A DNA stretch of 64,000 nt from Paramacrobiotus metropolitanus (GCF_019649055.1 NW_026570442.1:1-64000), one strand, 5' to 3'. Shown: positions 1 to 12,565, counted from the first letter of the stretch. Notes: generated by a model from the sequence alone, not told the origin. Made by a program: numbers and translations.

Positions 1-275
1 AGGAAAGTAGGCTGCAGCAACGGTAGCAGTGTAGTTAGGAAGGTAGACTACAGCGGCAGCGGCGGAAGTAGGAATATAGTACAGCACCGGCAGCGGCGGA
101 GTTAGGAAGGTAGACTACAGCACCGGCAGCGGCGGAAGTAGGAATATAGTACAACACCGGCGGAGTCACGAAGGTTGATTACAGCACCGGCAGCGGCGAA
201 TTTAGGAAGGTAGACTACAGCAACATTAGCGGCGGTGTTAGGAAAATGGACTACAGCACCGGCAGCGGCGGTGCT
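1..275. repeat. minisatellite, units of about 33-36 bp
   Basis: About eight head-to-tail units, each starting AGGAA(G/T) and continuing through GTAGACTACAGCACC and GGCAGCGGCGG, with small length differences. The array runs off the left edge, so its full size is unknown. No gene is seen in it. Confidence 0.9.
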
Positions 276-966
276 CAGTTATTTGCTCAACGTGTACTTA
301 AATCTTTCTAATGGGGGATTTATGAGATTATTAGTTATTTTATTAGAAAACGTTCTGCAACTGCAAGGTATTCATTTCTATGCAATTTCGTTGTGAGCTG
401 CTACCACTGGATGACCCGATTTGTGCTTATGCATAAAAAATGTGTATACATTATGTATACACTGTACAGCTGCTTTATACTGTACTTTTATCGAATCTGT
501 AACGAGGCTGTATTACTTTTTACTTTATTGACAAATTGTACAAGCTAAAAGCCATTTACACTTGAACTTGGCTGTATTATTTGTCAGCGCCGTTGATAGT
601 GCAGTTGCAACTAAATAAACAGTCATTGTGCCCTGTCTGCTGAGCGCTTTTTTAACTGTATCGGCGAATGATACAATAAACCAGATTTTTCGCTAGAAAA
701 TGCCATGTTATTTGTCTGAATAAAAGAAATCTAAATGGCGCCGGCTTGAAGCGTACGATGAGTGGGAAAGGTGGTTTTTGGTTTCAGTTCCAAAATCTGC
801 ACGGCACCGGTGTCTGAATGAAACTTGTCTGCGCGCAGCAGCTTGTTTTTTCCTCATTGTTTTAGTCATGGGTTTTGGTAATAAAATTGTCGGCCGGCGC
901 ACGGGTGTCCAACGTAGCCGCATTTATGAAGTCCACTGTATCTTTTTCATGTTTGTTCTTTTTACA
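276..966. other. no supported gene; AT-rich flank
   Basis: This stretch lies between the minisatellite and the first exon. It holds only short ORFs on both strands without coding character. The pyrimidine-rich run ending in ACAG at 967 is the splice acceptor of the next gene, so an upstream non-coding exon may be hidden here. Confidence 0.5.
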
Positions 967-972
967 GATAAA

Positions 973-3627
973 ATGTATCGCGCCCATTTGCCGCGGCGAA
1001 CAGCGCACCTCGCTGAATCTTCCGCCGAGGACCAGGGGCCATCGGAGCAGACTGCGGGTCGCCGGAAAGCGGAAGAGGAAAAATTTCTTAAACGAGGACA
1101 GAGTTTAACAGCGTAAGTGTTTCGAAATGCTAGTGACAGGAGAGGAAATTTCAAATTCTCCTTCATAACAACTAGACGTATTTTTTATCATACACCCAGA
1201 AAGGCAATCTCAGGGCTCATATTTTCTTCGCTTTTTTATTTTAAAAGTTCACGTTACCAGTTTTGTTGTGACGATATCAGTTTTTAATTGTTGGCATATA
1301 ACTTATAGGTCGCACCCGAAGGAGCGAGAACAAGCGCCGGAAGCGAAAAGCAAGAAGCGAAATAAAACACAAGCAGACGATGAAGGTAAATTAGTGACAA
1401 TGTAAGATTTTAGGGAAATTACAGTGAGATGGAGTGAGTAATGCAGTCACAAAAGACTAACGATTTTATTGTACAGAAGTAAAATAAAATATTATAATAA
1501 TAGATCCCGTGCAAACTGCGCGGATTAAGGTGAATTTCTACTCACATCACGCCATTTTAAATTATACAGGAATCGACAGAGAATTGATTTCTCTATCTAC
1601 TGATGTGTATCAAGCTTTTATGAAAAAATTATACACCGATACCTATTTTAAAAACTATGATAGAGCAGAAACCTTTTACAAGGTTTTATTACTGCGCAGA
1701 AGAGGAGACATCTCTCTTCTGGGGAGATGGCAAGTTTGCTGACCACAAGCCGCGAAATTATTCACCACTGGCGCTTGAGTGTCAGAGAGTCATTCCTGCT
1801 CAGCTGAAACAGTAGTTGCTAACTTGCTGTACAATGAAGTACAACGCATCAACTGTCTCCGAATTTTTTTGATTTAGCAAGATATTATGTAATATGAACA
1901 TTACGCAGCAACATATTATGTATTTCCGAAGCCTGTAAAATGAATAACTGCAAAATAAATAAAAAAATCTGTAAAATGAAGAAATGGAAAGTAAATGAAA
2001 AATAAATGTAAAGCGATCTGTAAAACCTGAAAGACGTACGACCTTAACGTGTAAAATGAGTAAATGTAAAATAAAGTAATGTAAAATGAATGTAAAACGA
2101 CGCTCTGTTGCCTTGCTGGAAACAGCGTTCACCTCAGTTTTCATAAATTATGCAAGCCGAAGTAATTTTTGTTTTACAAAAATTTTGCCAGCCAGAAATC
2201 GTTTTCTCAAGCAAAAAATAAAATATGTTAATTTTGTTTCTTTGATCCTCTGAAAACGTTTCCAGTTATTTTCAGTTTTGTTATCGGAAACACGGTCCTT
2301 AGCGTTATTTAAATGTTTTAGTTAGATATTTGTTAAAAGAGCCATTACTTATCTCTTCGACGTGAAAGTCGTCTCTTGATTTCGCGGAAGTACAGTTAAA
2401 GCACACTTTTCGTAATAATCTGCATTCTGCAACATCTTTGCTGTTAACTTTTCAAGTGAAATGTTTTCTTCGCTGCAGTTACTATAAAAGATCGGCAGGA
2501 TCAAGAGCGCGAAGCCCGTAAACGTCATCGGCAAGGAGAGGCTCGACCCGGAGAGGGGGCGGCCAAAGTGGACATTTCGATGGAGGAAAAGCGGAACAGT
2601 GAGAAGAAGAAGGAGAAACGTAAGCACACTTTTCGTAATGATCTGCATTCTGCAACATCTTTGCTGTTAACTTTTCATGTGAAATGTTTTCTCCGCTACA
2701 GGTATTACGGAAGATCGCCGATCGCCAGACCGCGAAGCCGGTAAACGTCATCGGCAAGGAGAGGCTCGACCTGGAGAGGGGGCGGCCAAAGCTGACAGAT
2801 CGGACAGTGAGAAGGAGAAGCAGAAACGCGAAACGGACCGCCTCGCGGAGCTACTGTCACGGGCTGAAGCACTGACAAAGAAGAAAGAAGACAGTAGAAG
2901 GTATTAGTTGTTTTCTGTTTTACTGGGTACTCTTTTGCAGATGTATAAGCGCGCGGAAATCCGTAAACAAGCCAGGCTGTAAATGTATCATAATTGTCTA
3001 TATGAAGGTACAGGTAGAGCGAAATGCGCGCCTAGAATGATTGCCACGTCACTATATTTATCGCAATAACAAGATGCGCTCCGCGGTTTAAGACCGCACT
3101 TTACTGCATCGAATTTAATTTAGCCAGCATCCGCCAGGTCTGCGATTGTTCCCATTAAAATATTTGGTGTGCACCGGCGGACTGGCACGCCAAATGCGTG
3201 TTACGTGTTTAAAAAGTGCAGTGGGGCGTGCCGTAATAAGAAGTTAGGCGCAAACCCGTAAATTTGTTATTCTCACTATATTAGCTTACGCTAAATTTAT
3301 AGCCCGGCTTGTATTGGTACTGAACAGTAGTACTTTTTTAAATAAGCAGCATTTTTGTTTTTTTCAAGTAATTTCATAACTGCTTCCCAAAATGCTAATA
3401 GGGAACGCAATAAAAGACGACAAAAGCTCAAGCGCATACGGAATCGTGAGAAGGTTAACGAGCACCTTCGTGAAAAATCCAAACAGCGGATGCAAGAAAC
3501 TACCAAAGAAAGGGCTTTTCGGCAAACCGAAGCAGGAGCGCGGCAAAATGCTGCATTTGCCAAAGGGCACTCCAGACGTGTGCAGACGCAATTTAAAAAA
3601 CTGCTGGAGATCGACGCGGTATATTAA
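973..3627 (+). CDS. five-exon gene for a highly charged protein, function unknown
   Basis: Exons 973-1112, 1309-1385, 2479-2619, 2702-2900 and 3402-3627 join in phase across GT-AG introns (donors GTAAGT, GTAAAT, GTAAGC, GTATTA). They give about 260 residues ending in TAA. The first exon begins at acceptor TTTTACAG (967); the ATG at 973 is the first in it, but an upstream start is possible. The product is rich in Lys, Arg, Glu and Gln throughout, looks helical and nuclear, and has no domain I recognise. Exons 3 and 4 are tandem duplicates sharing the string RHRQGEARPGEGAAK. The phase match of all four junctions and the coding-like composition are the evidence; the family is unknown. Confidence 0.55.
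1501..1690. repeat. dispersed repeat, copy 1
   Basis: A segment starting TAGATCCCGTGCAAACTGCG resembles one at 5291 (TAGCAGACCCCGCGCAAATT). Similarity continues for roughly 130 bp through a shared CTTTTATGAxxAAxTTATACA stretch. It is probably an old interspersed element of a family I cannot name. It lies in an intron of the charged-protein gene. Confidence 0.45.
2401..2840 (+). repeat. tandem duplication of an exon with its intron (period about 222 bp)
   Basis: The segment beginning GCACACTTTTCGTAAT recurs 222 bp later (2401 and 2623), including the intronic part, the acceptor and the following exon. The copies differ at scattered sites and at the exon 3-prime ends. Both copies stay open in the same frame, so the duplication enlarged the protein rather than breaking it. 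Confidence 0.8.
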
Positions 3628-3639
3628 TCCTTGATATCG

Positions 3640-4077
3640 GCAACCATCAGTACATTACATTAATCGTATTGGTTTTGTATTTTTTGTTATTTCCAATTTC
3701 TTTAATCTTTATCTGAATAATAAATAAACTGATAAAAATTTGAAAAAGTAAGCAAGAATATTCCATATGGAGAATTAATAATGAAGCTCAGTATTAAAAA
3801 CAAATGAATTTCAAAATGGGGATGAACAGATTCTGATGTTAAAAAAATTTCACATTCTGTTGTTAATTTTTAATTGAGAAGGGTGGTTGCATTTGCGTAT
3901 TTGGTGATTACTAACTGAAAACTTTCTACTTCTCTGCATTCCTCTTCGATTAACATTTGATGCTAATATTTGGTTTTGCAGTTACTCGGCAAGTAGCCGG
4001 ACAGCAGTCGTCGGCGATGCGGAAGGACACGCAGTGCGGTGCTCAGTTTTGGCTTCGTGCGACAGGATTCGGCAGTC
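3640..4077. other. AT-rich spacer, no supported gene
   Basis: Downstream of the stop at 3627 there is AT-rich sequence with AATAAATAAAC around 3717-3727 that could serve as the polyadenylation signal of the preceding gene. No ORF here has coding character. Confidence 0.4.
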
Positions 4078-4450
4078 GGATCGGATCTCAGTGTGTGTTG
4101 GCTGGTTCTTTCTTTTGCGTTCCGTGTTTTGTTTTTTTTTATGAAGGCAGCGGGAATTTGTTGTTCGTATTTCAGTAACCAGATTAAATGTTTTTACTAA
4201 AATCGGATCGGATCTCACTTCAGTGTGTTGGTTCTTTCTTTTGCGTTCCGTGTTTTGTTTTTTTGTGAATGCAGCGGGAATTTGTTGTTCGTATTTCAGT
4301 AACCAGATTAAATGTTTTTACTAAAATCGGATCGGATCTCACTTCAGTGTGTTGGTTCTTTCTTTTGCGTTCCGTGTTTTGTTTTTTTGTGAATGCAGCG
4401 GGAATTTGTTGTTCGTATTTCAGTAACCAGATTAAATTTTTTTACTAAAA
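4078..4450. repeat. satellite: three tandem units of about 124 bp
   Basis: Units start with GGATCGGATCTC at 4078, 4205 and 4329. Each contains TTCTTTCTTTTGCGTTCCGT, a T-run, and GCGGGAATTTGTTGTTCG. Units 2 and 3 are nearly identical; unit 1 is more diverged, indicating recent unequal duplication. Confidence 0.9.
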
Positions 4451-5290
4451 GCTGTTCAACTGCAGTTATCTAGGGAGCATACACACAGTAAGACATAAGT
4501 ACATGATTAAGCTCCAAAATCCAAACCATACTTGCGGTATAATCTACACATAGTGACTAACAGTCCGGAACCGGATCGATTATCCAGATACTGCAGTTCA
4601 TTCTTCCAGAGTATGAAAATTATTGAAACATTTTCAGGAAATTTCGTGTATCTGTGGCAGTCGTACAGCGATCCGCGGTGCGCACAATAAACATTAACTC
4701 AACATCGTTAGCGGTGTATCGGCGCAACCAGCAGCGGCAGAACTGATGGGAAATGGAATGGTATTTCATCGCGAGAATGGAACGGGAAACACTACATACA
4801 GTGTTAAATAATAAAATCACAATTAATGTTACCGCTGCCGGAATCCACTGGGGGCGCTGGAATCCCGGCTGCTGGGAGGCTGGTACTCTCGTGATCGGCT
4901 GTGTGCGGTGACCGTGGGTCAGCCAGAAGCCGGCCAACCGGGGGTCGGCGGAAGAGAGCGACAAGTGCCCTGCGCAACCGAAGGCCCCTTTACTGAGCAA
5001 CGCGAAATAACAGCAGCGCAGACAGCAGGGTGTGGCGGGTGGTAAAGAACCAATCACTCGCGCGCGCACGAACAAGAAATGCAAAGAAATCGGCCAGAAA
5101 TGCAGAACCCAACGCAGGCACAGAAACAATGTCGAGAGCAAAAGCAGGCGGGTGAGTGCCGGCGGCCGCTTTGATTTAAGCGGTCGCAGCGCCACGAACA
5201 CAGGTAACTGCCTACACACGGCGGAAAGGGGAAAAGCGGGAGCACACATCCTCCAACATCAGTAAACGTTGTTATTTTTTTATGCTTTAC
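4451..5290. other. no supported gene
   Basis: Open frames exist on both strands at 4620-5265 because the local sequence is GC-rich. Their translations are low-information, overlap each other and show no recognisable domain or splice structure. Confidence 0.4.
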
Positions 5291-5440
5291 TAGCAGACCC
5301 CGCGCAAATTGCGCGGATTAAATAAGAGAAGACAATTCAATGCAAAAAAATAATATTTCAACTTCTTCTATTGATATAAGTACTTTTATGAGGAAGTTAT
5401 ACAATTATAATTTTACTGTTATTAAAATGCTGCCGGACTG
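5291..5440. repeat. dispersed repeat, copy 2
   Basis: This is a diverged relative of the segment at 1501-1690 (see there). It starts with TAGCAGACCCCGCGCAAATT, which contains a near-palindrome GCGCAAATTGCGC. Confidence 0.45.
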
Positions 5441-7384
5441 CCAGGACAACCCTAGACATGACATCCCGGAAATGGGCCGGCTTTCGGCTTAGCTCTTCAC
5501 AACGAAACCTTCGCACCATAACAGTAAATAACTAACGCAACCATCATTCAAAAGGTTAAATTGTTTGCCCAGTTGCAAAATAATCTGAACAGTAGCATAA
5601 ATTTAAATACAGTCTATGCTACTGTACCTCCAAATTTTTACCATCGCGATTCGCGCTCTCAGCCGCGCTGTTCCGAGCTTCAATGCACCATCAGCCTTGC
5701 AGTTGCAGTCTAGAAAATTTTAATAAGTACTGATTGAATCAAACACTCCCGCTTGACAATCAAATTATTAAAAAAATTTCCGATTTCCAATTGGTTTTCG
5801 GTTGCTTTGCATTCACAACGCAACCAATGGTCAATAACTTTACAAAAAATTCGTAAACAGCCATTTGAAATATTGTAGTACGTATTTCTTTCATCGCTCG
5901 TTTAATCGGAAATGCAAAGCAAGTTGGCTCGCTTGCTGCTCCGCGAGCTCTGCTCGCGCCGCAGCTCGGCGTCGCCTGTGGCTTGGCCTCCTGTGAAAAA
6001 CTGACGAAAATTATTCCACGTTAAGCAAAATCTCTCGTTTTCAACACTGGAACGTTCCATCTTGGATGACGCACCTAACGACCACTAAGCAATCACTCAT
6101 ATGCTTCTGTTAGGTTTCTTATGTTTCTTAAACAAAACAAACAAAAGCTGAACAAACAATTTCTAACCATAAGACAAATCAACAGTTCCGAGAGCAAAAT
6201 CGGAAAATCCCGCACCATCAACACTTAATATCTGCATGTTAATGCACATTAACTAAGCTCGGAAATTCAGCTGCCAGCTTGCTGTCCGTACAACATGTTA
6301 TACCAATTTTCTCGGACATCATTTTCCACAGAAAACAAATTAACTGTGCTCGCAACATGCGAGTCGCAAGGCGTGGCAAATTTTTGGCCTTTAACGGCAT
6401 TTCATTACCAATGGCAACCGCCCGTCGAAACGTTGTACCTTTAAACTGGTCAAACCACTGCGAGCGACGGCTCCTTGAGAAACGGTTTTGAGCAGTTCTA
6501 TTCTTCCATACTCGCAGACTTTGGTAGGTCTTCGTGCCTAAATCTAGCTTTTTCGGAAGCCATTTGTTGAAGAAAATTTATAATTCCATTCAAGAATCAA
6601 GACTACGGAAAAATGTGGTCATGATTCAATAACTTTCCCAGTCCCAGCAAAGCTGGCCAAAACGCGTTTTAGCTACCGATACTGTGGTGGGGTGGTCAAT
6701 TTTGCAGTGGTGGATTCTCAACTTTTCAAATTGACATTCTGTTTAGAATTCTTTAAGTATTCTTTCAAACATTTGTTTTTTTTTAAAAACTGACTTGCGA
6801 TGGCTAATATGCACAGTAAGGGCTATCGAATGATGCGTAGACATGGAAGTTTGCTTCAATGGATCGGGCTGGCGAACTCAACAGAGTGGGAATTTCGTTA
6901 AGCCTTACGCCAATATTATATAGTGATTCAGCCTGCTATGGTGGACAGCGTCACTAAATGCTATGGAAAGGAAACCATGTTGTTAATCGTCATTTCTTCT
7001 CGTCGTTGACAGTTGAAACTACCGCAAACGGCAGTATCACCGTACTTAGAAATAAGTACAACGCAAAGGGGAGAGTCTCTGTGCGAACACGGAACTGACC
7101 AATGGCCACCGGTTTCTCTGATTATTATTATTATTATTCATCGTGGAACAGGTAGCCCATTTCCGGCTAGGGTGACATACATAGAAATGCAACGCAAACG
7201 GGGATTTCTCTGCACGACCAGGAAATAACCTTCTTTGACACAGGTCAAAGTTAAGCAAGGTCATTTTCTCCATTTCGGTACTTATTCATGCGGGAAATTA
7301 CCATTAACCCCGTCACACGTTATCGGTAAATAAATATTTGAATATAAGTCAACATTTACGTGCTACTTGGCACGGGAATCTTAC
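5441..7384. other. no supported gene; includes a short (ATT)n run at about 7123
   Basis: Mostly AT-rich non-coding sequence. Short ORFs at 6279-6491 and 7013-7273 have no domain character. The (ATT)n run only produces a poly-Asn shadow frame on the minus strand. Confidence 0.4.
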
Positions 7385-7650
7385 CGTCGTGCCGAACAGC
7401 AGGCGGCCAGGTCGCGGCAGTACTTCGGGTTCCTGCGGGTTCTCCGACAGATTTGAAGATGGCGCTCTTATGGAAGTGAATATATGTTGCCGTACTTCAT
7501 CAGGAAACACTGCGGAGCAGGCTCTAACTGAGCGATGTCGCGGCCAGATGGCCTCCTCAAATTCCCGGAGAGCCATGAACTCCTCAGTCAAAGTGCTCAG
7601 CGAGCGAGGAACGCTTTTGTTGGAATGCACATAATAAAGGTCAACTGGCA
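7385..7650 (-). CDS. isolated internal exon of an unidentified host gene
   Basis: On the minus strand, an acceptor (GTTTTTATTAG, exon from 7650) and a strong donor (ACGACG|GTAAGATT, exon end 7385) bound an 88-codon open stretch. Its composition is ordinary for protein, with segments such as EEFMALREFEEAIWPRHRSV and VFPDEVRQHIFTSIRAPSS. I do not recognise the family and cannot place the neighbouring exons with confidence. It could also be a gene relic. Confidence 0.4.
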
Positions 7651-8189
7651 CTAATAAAAACTGCCATAAGACCCACAATTTAATAATCTTATCAAACAAG
7701 ACATTCACTAACTAGTTTACTTTAATTATTTCAAAAGACGCGGAAAACAAGGGTAACTTCGTTAATCAAAAGTTCAATCTATCACATCTGTAAAATACAT
7801 CTGCAGAATCTCAACGCGGAAGTTGTGCATGGCGAGCTAAACCGTGCAGACGAAAGCATGCCGCGCTGTGCGTTATTATAGTGGTGCTGTGTGCGCGAGC
7901 AGTAACGCCCACTACCGTGTGCTGCTTCCCTGTACACCCGCTCTGTGGTTGCAGTTCTGCGACTGCGTCACTCTGCACCTCAAATCAGCAGCCTTGCGCC
8001 ATAACAATTTGCAAATTATTTTTGGAATTCAAGATAAGATAGAAAAATTTCAAATTTTTCTAACATCAGTTCGCAAATTTCGAAATTTGAGGACTAATTA
8101 CAACATTAAATTGATCTGCAAAAAATTAATCTACAAATTTAAAAATTATTTGGGCATGTTATTTGAAATTAATTCGGAAACCACAAAGG

Positions 8190-8485
8190 CTTATGGTCTG
8201 TTTTTCCGCCGAAGACACCACCCACGAAGGTTTGAACGGCATCGTTCGTAGATCATGCGTGCCAGCCGGCATCATTAACGTCTGAAAGTCGCCCAGGCTG
8301 ACATGCCAATGCCATGCCCCACTTTTTCCTGGAATCGTGGTTTGTACCTGGCTTGGAAGGTGACTTGTGTTGACGCCGTCACTTTCTCCCATCTCAAACC
8401 CACATCCGTCACCGCGAGATCGGCCGTCAGGCAAGCCAAAGATGAGAAATGGCGCAGCTATAATATTCGTACACCCGTTGTGTAG
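8190..8485 (-). CDS. possible second minus-strand exon, unidentified
   Basis: An open minus-strand stretch translates to globular-looking sequence (for example PGKSGAWHWHVSLGDFQTLM). It may belong with the exon at 7385-7650, being on the same strand and about 0.55 kb upstream. Splice sites are not clear, and I see no known domain. Confidence 0.25.
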
Positions 8486-8494
8486 CACACCCGT

Positions 8495-8560
8495 TATAGT
8501 CTACATCGAGCGCGGTTTGGATTTAGATGGGTGACCACTCTGAGTTTAGGCTGCGAGTGC
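8495..8560 (+). repeat. possible 5S-rRNA-derived segment (SINE-like head)
   Basis: The string GGATTTAGATGGGTGACCAC resembles the box C region of 5S rRNA genes, where GGATGGGTGACC is typical. Only this short part matches. The 280 bp that follow are unlike 5S rRNA, so if real this is a truncated 5S-derived SINE rather than an rRNA gene. Confidence 0.3.
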
Positions 8561-8823
8561 ACGGCCGGCAAGGCCTGTGTGCGAAGTGTTTGGCTGAGGC
8601 AGCAATACCACCAAGGAGATGGGCACGGGAGATGGAGGATCACAATAAGTACCACCCTGGCTACTCAGTAACGGCTTGGACTGAAAGGCCTGTGATGTCC
8701 GCAGCACCAATCGTGCCAAATGGAACGAGACAGGGAGATCAGTCGAAGCAGAGGATTAGCGCCTTCCCTAGAGATGTGCTTGCTGTCTACCTGTTTAGAA
8801 TTCTCTTAGTCTGGTTCCGTTGA

Positions 8824-9190
8824 ACGTCTTGCTCTGCCCGAGCCGGTTAGCGCCATTGCGCGTTAAAAAAAAGCTGGCGCTCGCGTTTGCGAGCTGCTGA
8901 ATACGATCTGTCTGTTGCAGTGTTATAGCCTCCATTGTAACTCTGCGTGAATGAATTACCGTACTTTGCACAGAATGTTCTGTCTGTCACCTGATTAAGT
9001 TTGGTGTTTGTAGCGCAGACTAAATCGCTATTCGGCAAATTACTTAAGTAATATGTCAAATAAGACCGTTGTGAAGTAGATCCTAATTAATCTTAATCCT
9101 AATTAAGTAGTTTTTCTTTATATTTTATCTACAATTAAAAGATCGTTTAGGTTATTGAGGTTTTTTTTTTTGCTTCATTTACAATTTTTG
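8824..9190. other. AT-rich spacer, no supported gene
   Basis: Nothing recognisable. It ends in a T-run at about 9160 that precedes the LINE ORF1 fragment. Confidence 0.4.
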
Positions 9191-9254
9191 TTTGGCTAAT
9201 TTATTCATTGTCAACGGGTCTGGGGCCGGACCCCTGCTACCCTTTTGGACAACC

Positions 9255-10258
9255 ATGCCTGACAATGCCAGCGAGGATGATGGCTACGATCCTTTCTCCA
9301 TCGAGAAACTTGCCAAGCTTTTCCCTGATGGAACGGCCAAGGATCAGTGGTCTTTTACCAAGCTTATCCCTTTGATACGACAGATGATCCCAGCCATAGC
9401 CAGCGATCTGGAATGCGTACAAAAGTACCCTGTATACCACGAGGATTTGAACGGCTTGATTACCAAGTGCTTTCAGGCCCAAGTCTCCCCGCTTATCACC
9501 CCGATCGTGGAAGAAAACAAGCGCCTTAATGCAGAGCTAACTACGGTGAAGGCCCAGATACGCGAATTACAAGAGCGACAGAAAAGGTACGATGAGGCCT
9601 CTGCAACACTGCAGGCACTCTGGGACGAAGTTACAGCCTTGAAAGCAACCTCAGTCAAATTACCTACGAATACCGTCGCAACTGGTGGATTAGTTCCTCA
9701 ACCCTCCGGGTTTCGATCCACCACAACGACCCCTGTCGACACACCGGTGAAAGGTTCCCCGTCCAATGGAGTTTCACAAGCGTCAACCCCTGACTGCAAG
9801 GTTTCCCCTCCTTGCTTCGATGAAACCCCTCTGAGTGGGCCCGCTACCAAAGAATCCTGGACAACCATCGTTAAAAAGGGACAAGTGGTTCGCGGTACTC
9901 GCGAGAAGGCTTCTAACGCTTCAAATGACATCATCATGTCGACCTACAGTTTATGCGTGTCTCTAAAACCGACAAGGAAAGAGAGAAAAAGGATTTCTGT
10001 CTACACGGCATCCCCCCGCTGGAGCAGACTGAGCACCAGACCCCTGACGACTACAGTAGGGATTTGAAGGCAACCATCGAATCCATCGGGATCTCTGTCA
10101 GATTTGTCTCAATTTATTCTGCTAAAAAGGGTCGTAAGAATAGTTTGTTCGCACGTGTTGGTTCTTACGCCAGTGAGTCTGAAAAAATGTTCACGGCAGA
10201 CAACTGGCCCCCTAACATCGGGGTGCGTGAATGGCAGTTCACCCCTAAGGAGCAGTAG
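9255..10258 (+). pseudogene. LINE (non-LTR retrotransposon) ORF1 fragment, frame-broken
   Basis: The ATG at 9255 opens a frame with an acidic N-terminus, a predicted coiled coil around residues 85-140 (RLNAELTTVKAQIRELQERQ region) and a Pro/Thr/Ser-rich linker. Near 9950 the frame shifts. The downstream frame to 10258 carries a basic run followed by an RRM-like fold pattern (DFCLHGIPPLEQTEHQ, then RFVSIYSAKKGRKNSLFARV). Coiled coil plus RRM-like C-terminus is typical of LINE ORF1 proteins. No ORF2 (endonuclease or reverse transcriptase) follows, so this is a partial dead copy. The clade is not determined. Confidence 0.5.
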
Positions 10259-11984
10259 TTGCCGCTGTCTCGTTTGCATAATCAAACTTCTTTTTTCTAG
10301 TACTTAGTTTGTACTTTCACGTGATACTTATTAAAGGTCCACCAACCTGATTAATGCATTGCTAAACATGTAAACCGAGCCGTTTTCGAAACAACTAGCC
10401 GAATAAAGCAATAGCAAAGTACGGCTGTGTTTTTGGTTGGCCGATACGATTTTCTTTGAAGCAGGTGTTACAGCAATGATGTTACGTAATGCAAAGGCGG
10501 TATGTATACGTAGGTACGGCAGTTGCAAATTTTACAAAAAATGTGGCATGCATCTGCTACACATCCAAATAGCAACGTTCCGCTGTTATATTTGCCCGAT
10601 TGCTCCAGAAGATCTTCCACAATATTTCACATCCCCGTTGTTAGAGCACTTGCATGGACTTCTGCATGACATATTTCCACCAGGACCGCATTTTACGCCG
10701 CTACACCTTGGAGTTTGACCATGAAGCACTCGGGAAAATTCTAGAAAAATGAGGATTCGTGATTATTCAGTAACATAAGAAAAGACGAAATTTACGTACA
10801 ATAGGAAGTATTTTTTTAGATGCAAAAGTAGACAAGGAAATAAGTTAAATTTTGATTTGTACGTACCTCGAGCAAGTGCGTGAGCCGGTAACGTTACCGC
10901 GGCGGGCGGATCGTCATAATGATCTGCGTACAACATAATTACATAAGGTCACAAGCGCACAAGCTCCAATAAACTGCAACAAAATTTGCTGTAGGTTTCT
11001 CATTTGTTAAAACAAACGCACAAGACTCGACTTAACGCAAGGAATTTTATTATGACCTCTCAACAGGTTATAGCCAAGCTACACAGGTGATTTTTCGGTT
11101 ATTGTTATTGTCTTCCTTTATATACGGAATCTAAATTTTTGGTTTAAATTTTCGCTACGTAAAATTTGTGATACAGTGCTTATATCTATATGAAGGCGTT
11201 CTTTGCAAACTGCCCTTTGGGATTGGCTAATGTCAGAATAACTTTTCTTATTTAATACTTTTGTTTAGCCGCCGGATATATTTAGATCAATGACTTTGGC
11301 AGTTTTCTGCATTGGCCAGTGCTCCGCTGGCAATCCAGGAAAGGTTGTGTTAAATTTAAACTGCTTTCACTTTTTTTTACTTCTCGTATCTTCATTTTTC
11401 TGGGTTATTAAATTTATGCTGCTATATCCACGGCCTTTTGGAGTGGTTTCGGACGAGAGAACGCGCGCCACGCAAGTACATTTGAAGGTTTTAATGCTAG
11501 CCAAGACCGGAAGGACGATGGCGCATATGATACCGTAAAATGGATGCCGCTTTTAGGTAGAAGTAAGCTAATTATGCAGATGCATTTGATACAACACGTA
11601 TACAACATTGACTGCTACTTTACTTAGTCTGCAATGTGCATATGTCGATGAATTATGAGACTATTAAAACACACATCATTAAATTACTTTTATTATGGTA
11701 CTATCACAATCCAACTATAGTAGCCGAATCGATAAGTACTCGTACCTTTCCAAGTGGAAAATTGAAAAATCGGCCAAGTATTTACGGCGACCTGATTTTC
11801 TTAACCCGGAAGTATTAGTGAAAGGCAGCTTGTTCCGCGATTTCCCTGACATTACTGCAGAACGGATCACGATCCCATGCAAAATATTGGATTCGTATTG
11901 TAGTAAAATTACTGTAGCCAGTAGCGCATTCTGAGCAGGTAGACTTTTCCAGACCGCAAAAGCTGTTAGACCTAATTTTACAGC
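10259..11984. other. no supported gene
   Basis: Non-coding between the LINE fragment and the Kazal exons. Short ORFs (10437-10718, 11290-11538, 11695-11934) have no domain signature and no consistent splice sites. Confidence 0.4.
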
Positions 11985-12122
11985 AACCAGCTTCGGAGGA
12001 GTTTCCGTAAGTGTTCCCGTCTACTCCTCACAGCGGTTGGAAAATGGCCGGACACACACACATCCAACATTGGGAGTTGTCGTGGAAGCTGGGACATTTG
12101 CCTTGGGACACGACTGCCACAT
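11985..12122 (-). pseudogene. degraded Kazal exon (copy 3)
   Basis: Reading the minus strand from acceptor TAATTTGCAG, the remnant contains the VDGNTYGN core of a Kazal serine-protease-inhibitor domain. The frame breaks just upstream of that core, the Cys before the core is lost to a stop in that frame, and the second core Cys is Ser. It aligns with the exons at 12325-12440 and 12566-12701, so this is one of three homologous exons. Confidence 0.55.
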
Positions 12123-12324
12123 CTGCAAATTAGTAAAATGGGCGAAGTAAGTACGGAATTACTCTGCAAACTGCCAAATATTGTTAACAACTGTTTAACA
12201 TACACACATACATGTTGAAAAATATGGTGCGTAAGTGACAACAGTATTGTACGTGTAAAAAAGTGCGTAAATATCAAATAAATTATTACTGTACATGCCC
12301 TATTGTACATACTTTTGCTGCTGG

Positions 12325-12440
12325 CTTCGCAGGCGTTGCCATACGTTTTCCCGTCGATCGGCACCACAAACTAGTCGTTGGTGTGGTTGTCGTCGGACAT
12401 CCGCCTTGCGACCCTACTGCCACTTCTATGTCACTTCGAA
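12325..12440 (-). pseudogene. degraded Kazal exon (copy 2)
   Basis: On the minus strand the core PIDGKTYGNACEASS is clear. The preceding LVCGAD lies in another frame because of a four-base surplus between the two halves. The domain is therefore broken unless the assembly is wrong here. Confidence 0.55.
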
Positions 12441-12565
12441 TACGTTTGTTTTGTAGAATTGTATGACTACATGATAATTCATGGTCAAGTACATATATAT
12501 CGAGCACATTTATGTATTACGCGAGCAGAAACATTAACGGTTCCCAATTTTGGATTTAATGTCAT

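Noticed and set aside
3392-3634. Alternative frame in the last exon of the charged-protein gene
   Set aside because: The splice phase from exon 4 selects the frame ending at 3627, not this one.
4620-5249. 209-codon minus-strand ORF
   Set aside because: GC-rich region open on both strands; Leu/Pro/Cys-heavy translation without domain, splice sites or promoter.
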